DNA from: Orrella dioscoreae
Lineage (GTDB): Bacteria; Pseudomonadota; Gammaproteobacteria; Burkholderiales; Burkholderiaceae_B
Direction of reading: 5' to 3'
DNA: 64,000 bases
NCBI RefSeq assembly: GCF_900089455.2
Contig: NZ_LT907988.1
Span: 3,100,001 to 3,164,000 of the forward strand
The notes beneath the pieces are model-generated. The model saw nothing but the letters and a program-made list of their open reading frames with translations, ran no database searches and was not told the origin of the DNA. A program made the position numbers and the translations under genes. Below are positions 62,069-64,000 of the stretch, piece by piece (within the stretch, counting starts at the first letter, position 1; every line of letters starts with the position of its first letter).

Positions 62069-62318
62069 GGCGGACTCCATATCGGATAGCGGCGGGCTTG
62101 GCGCATGGCGCCGGACTCGCCCTGATGAAGAGATTGTCCGAGTTTTCCTTATCGCAATAAACCGGGCAGCTTTGTTTTGTCTATTTCATTTTTCAGCACA
62201 ATGAACCGACGGCGGCGGCGCACCGCTCCTGCGCGGGCGCCCGCCTGCGTTTGGCGTCATCCCCCGGGTCGGAGCGGTAAACTAGCAAGTTCAGCTTCCT
62301 TTTCCTGGTTTACCGACA

Positions 62319-63527
62319 ATGGCCCGCACCCGCAGATCTTCCCCCTCCCGCTTGAATCGCGACGCCAGCCGCCTGGTCGCGCTCGCGACGGCGCTGGACG
62401 AGTCGGGCAGCCGGGTCGAGGACCGCTATTGGGAAGCGGAACTCGGCCGCCTGCTGGCCAAGCTGCTGCGCGCCAGCAATGACGCCACGCTGGAAGCCGC
62501 GCTGGACCACCTGTCGCACCATCATGCCGGCGGCTACGAAGTCCTGATCGAACAGGCCGAGACCGCTTCGGAGTCGCTGGTGCTGGAGAAAGACGGCCAG
62601 CGCCATGACGTCCTGCTGCTGGTGGCGCCGGTGGTGGCCTGGACCCGCTACAGCATTGCCAACGGTCCCATCCCGCAGGCGGCGCAGGACACCCTGCGCG
62701 CGCAGCTGCATGGCCACGTGCTGGCCGAAGGCGCGCAACTGGCCTTGCTGCCCACCCTGGTCAGCCTGGACCAGATGCCTCGCACCTTCTCCGACACCTG
62801 GCAATGGCTGCATCGCCTGGGCAGCCAGGCGCTTGGCCTGGAAGCCCCCCGCCCGACGCTGCAACCCGGCCCCGGCGCGGATGCGCCGCCCATGCTGGCG
62901 GACACGCGTTACGTGGTCGCGGGCGTCGTGGTGCCCGAGGGCGCCCCCCTCTTCCGTTGGCAGGAAGCCAGCGGCGGCAGCCGCGCCGATGCACTGGCGC
63001 AATGGATTGCCCAGGCCCAGCCCACGCTGGCGGGCCTCCTGCCCGGCTGCGGCGTGGAATGCCTGCTGCCGGATGCTTATTACGTCAGCAATCGCGACGC
63101 CGACCGGCGCGTGCGCCCGCTGGCGCTGAAGGCCGCCGTGGCCTGGCTCGAGGGCGCCGCCGGACTCGCGCCCGACCAGCTGCGCGCCGTCATCGGCGGC
63201 TGCGGCGAAACCCGCGTGGACGAATACCGCATCAGCTTCACCCCGCGCAACCGCAACGACGTGATCTACGGTTGCGTCTGGCCCGTCTATGGCCGCGAGG
63301 AAGAGCCCTTGCCCGAGGACGCCGAACCCACCGGCCCCGATGCCATCGAGGAAATCGCCGCGCTGCTGAAGGAGCAAGGCGTGGCCGACATCCGCCGCCT
63401 GCCGGGCATCCTGCCGCCTGACTACTGCGAGGATTGCGGCACGCCCTACTTCCCCAATCCCCTGGGCGAAATGACGCACCCAGAGCTGCCCGAGGACGCG
63501 AACACGGCGCCCGCGCATTTCCACTGA
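62319..63527 (+). CDS. DUF2863 family protein
   Basis: A 402-residue soluble protein of a family restricted, as far as I know, to betaproteobacteria. The N-terminus is basic (R-T-R-R-S-S-P-S-R). The C-terminal region carries C-E-D-C-G-T-P-Y-F-P-N-P-L-G-E, a possible metal-binding pair. No catalytic domain is recognised. ATG 62319. It lies 12 bp before earP, so a shared transcript is likely. Confidence 0.8.
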   Translation: MARTRRSSPSRLNRDASRLVALATALDESGSRVEDRYWEAELGRLLAKLLRASNDATLEAALDHLSHHHAGGYEVLIEQAETASESLVLEKDGQRHDVLLLVAPVVAWTRYSIANGPIPQAAQDTLRAQLHGHVLAEGAQLALLPTLVSLDQMPRTFSDTWQWLHRLGSQALGLEAPRPTLQPGPGADAPPMLADTRYVVAGVVVPEGAPLFRWQEASGGSRADALAQWIAQAQPTLAGLLPGCGVECLLPDAYYVSNRDADRRVRPLALKAAVAWLEGAAGLAPDQLRAVIGGCGETRVDEYRISFTPRNRNDVIYGCVWPVYGREEEPLPEDAEPTGPDAIEEIAALLKEQGVADIRRLPGILPPDYCEDCGTPYFPNPLGEMTHPELPEDANTAPAHFH

Positions 63528-63539
63528 CGTCGCGTCCGC

Positions 63540-64000
63540 ATGCGCACCGATCTGTTCTGCCGGGTCGTCGACAACTACGGCGACATCGGCGTGTGCTGGC
63601 GCCTGGCCCGCCGCCTGGCGCAAGGCCACGGCTGGCCCTTGCGCTTGTGGGTCGACGACCTCGCCTCGTTCGCCCGCCTGGAACCCGCTGTCGACCTCCA
63701 CGCCGCGCGACAGGTCGTGCAGGGCGTGGAGGTCATCCATTGGTCGCAGCCCGCTCCCGACCTGGAGCCGGGCGAGGTCGCCATCGAGGCCTTCGCCTGT
63801 GATCCGCCCGCGGCCTATGTCGCCCGCATGGCCGCCGAGCCGACGCAACGGACGACCTGGATCAACCTCGAGTATCTCAGCGCCGAGGACTGGGTCGGCG
63901 CTTGCCACGGCCTGCCCTCTCCCCAGTCCAACGGCCTGAAGAAAGCCTTCTTCTTCCCCGGCTTCACCCCCGAGACCGGCGGCTTGCTGCGCGAACCCGA
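63540..64000 (+). CDS. earP: EF-P arginine rhamnosyltransferase EarP (partial, 5' part)
   Basis: The visible 153 residues match EarP: C-R-V-V-D-N-Y-G-D-I-G-V-C-W-R-L-A-R at the N-terminus with Asp11 and Asp15, which correspond to the catalytic Asp residues of characterised EarP, and W-I-N-L-E-Y-L-S-A-E-D-W. EarP transfers rhamnose from dTDP-rhamnose to an arginine of elongation factor P, rescuing ribosomes at polyproline. The efp gene usually follows; it would lie beyond the window. The frame is open at the edge. Confidence 0.93.
   Translation, partial: MRTDLFCRVVDNYGDIGVCWRLARRLAQGHGWPLRLWVDDLASFARLEPAVDLHAARQVVQGVEVIHWSQPAPDLEPGEVAIEAFACDPPAAYVARMAAEPTQRTTWINLEYLSAEDWVGACHGLPSPQSNGLKKAFFFPGFTPETGGLLREP

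Overview
The window is GC-rich (by eye about two thirds G+C) chromosomal DNA, almost fully coding. Gene content points to a betaproteobacterium of the Burkholderiales, most likely Alcaligenaceae (an Achromobacter or Bordetella relative). Pointers are the class I PHA genes, a Bug-type (TctC) binding protein, an EarP start next to a DUF2863 gene, the DUF3649-PepSY-DUF3325 iron-linked operon, and a long TCA-cycle block ordered odhA-odhB-lpd, maeB, gltA-sdhE-sdhBADC, gntR, mdh, prpBCD, acnB, acnA. This is an inference from gene families and order; no search was run. No rRNA, tRNA, CRISPR array, IS element or prophage was seen.

Layout. 1-7280: end of a BON-domain gene, then a convergent block with a PhzF-family enzyme and a seven-function Mrp cation/proton antiporter operon (mrpAB fused, C, D, E, F, G). 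7280-11080: a long leader region, then polyhydroxyalkanoate genes phaC, phaB, phaR on the minus strand. 11080-13720: pgeF and rluD (minus), diverging from bamD (plus). 13800-16340: an FCD-type GntR regulator diverging from an RraA/HMG-aldolase-like enzyme and a Bug solute-binding protein, with a perfect FadR-type operator between them. 16360-23610: DinG-family helicase, tex, a class II aldolase-like gene, and trpS with an unusual C-terminal extension. 23720-26050: a DUF3649/PepSY/DUF3325 operon behind a recognisable Fur box. 26100-27200: zapE.

27350-58850 is a central-carbon supercluster. It encodes the 2-oxoglutarate dehydrogenase complex, NADP-malic enzyme, citrate synthase, succinate dehydrogenase with its flavinylation factor, malate dehydrogenase, the 2-methylcitrate cycle (prpB, prpC, prpD) and both aconitases. 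A HutC-type GntR regulator gene lies between sdhC and mdh. The same 21-bp tripartite element (one inverted and two direct 7-bp half-sites) occurs upstream of mdh, acnB and acnA, which I read as a local TCA-cycle regulon. Small accessory genes interrupt the block between prpD and acnA, including an apparently acquired PIN-toxin/HTH-antitoxin module (52797-53946) with tandem 9-bp repeats in its promoter.

58850-64000: a DUF898 membrane protein and an M48 metalloprotease in one transcription unit, a LigB-like dioxygenase, a DUF2863 protein, and the start of earP, which runs off the window.

A palindromic GC-rich intergenic repeat occurs four times, each time just after a stop codon and in the same orientation relative to the gene (BON gene, lpdA, sdhB, mdh). 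Most long open frames opposite real genes are antisense artefacts of high GC.
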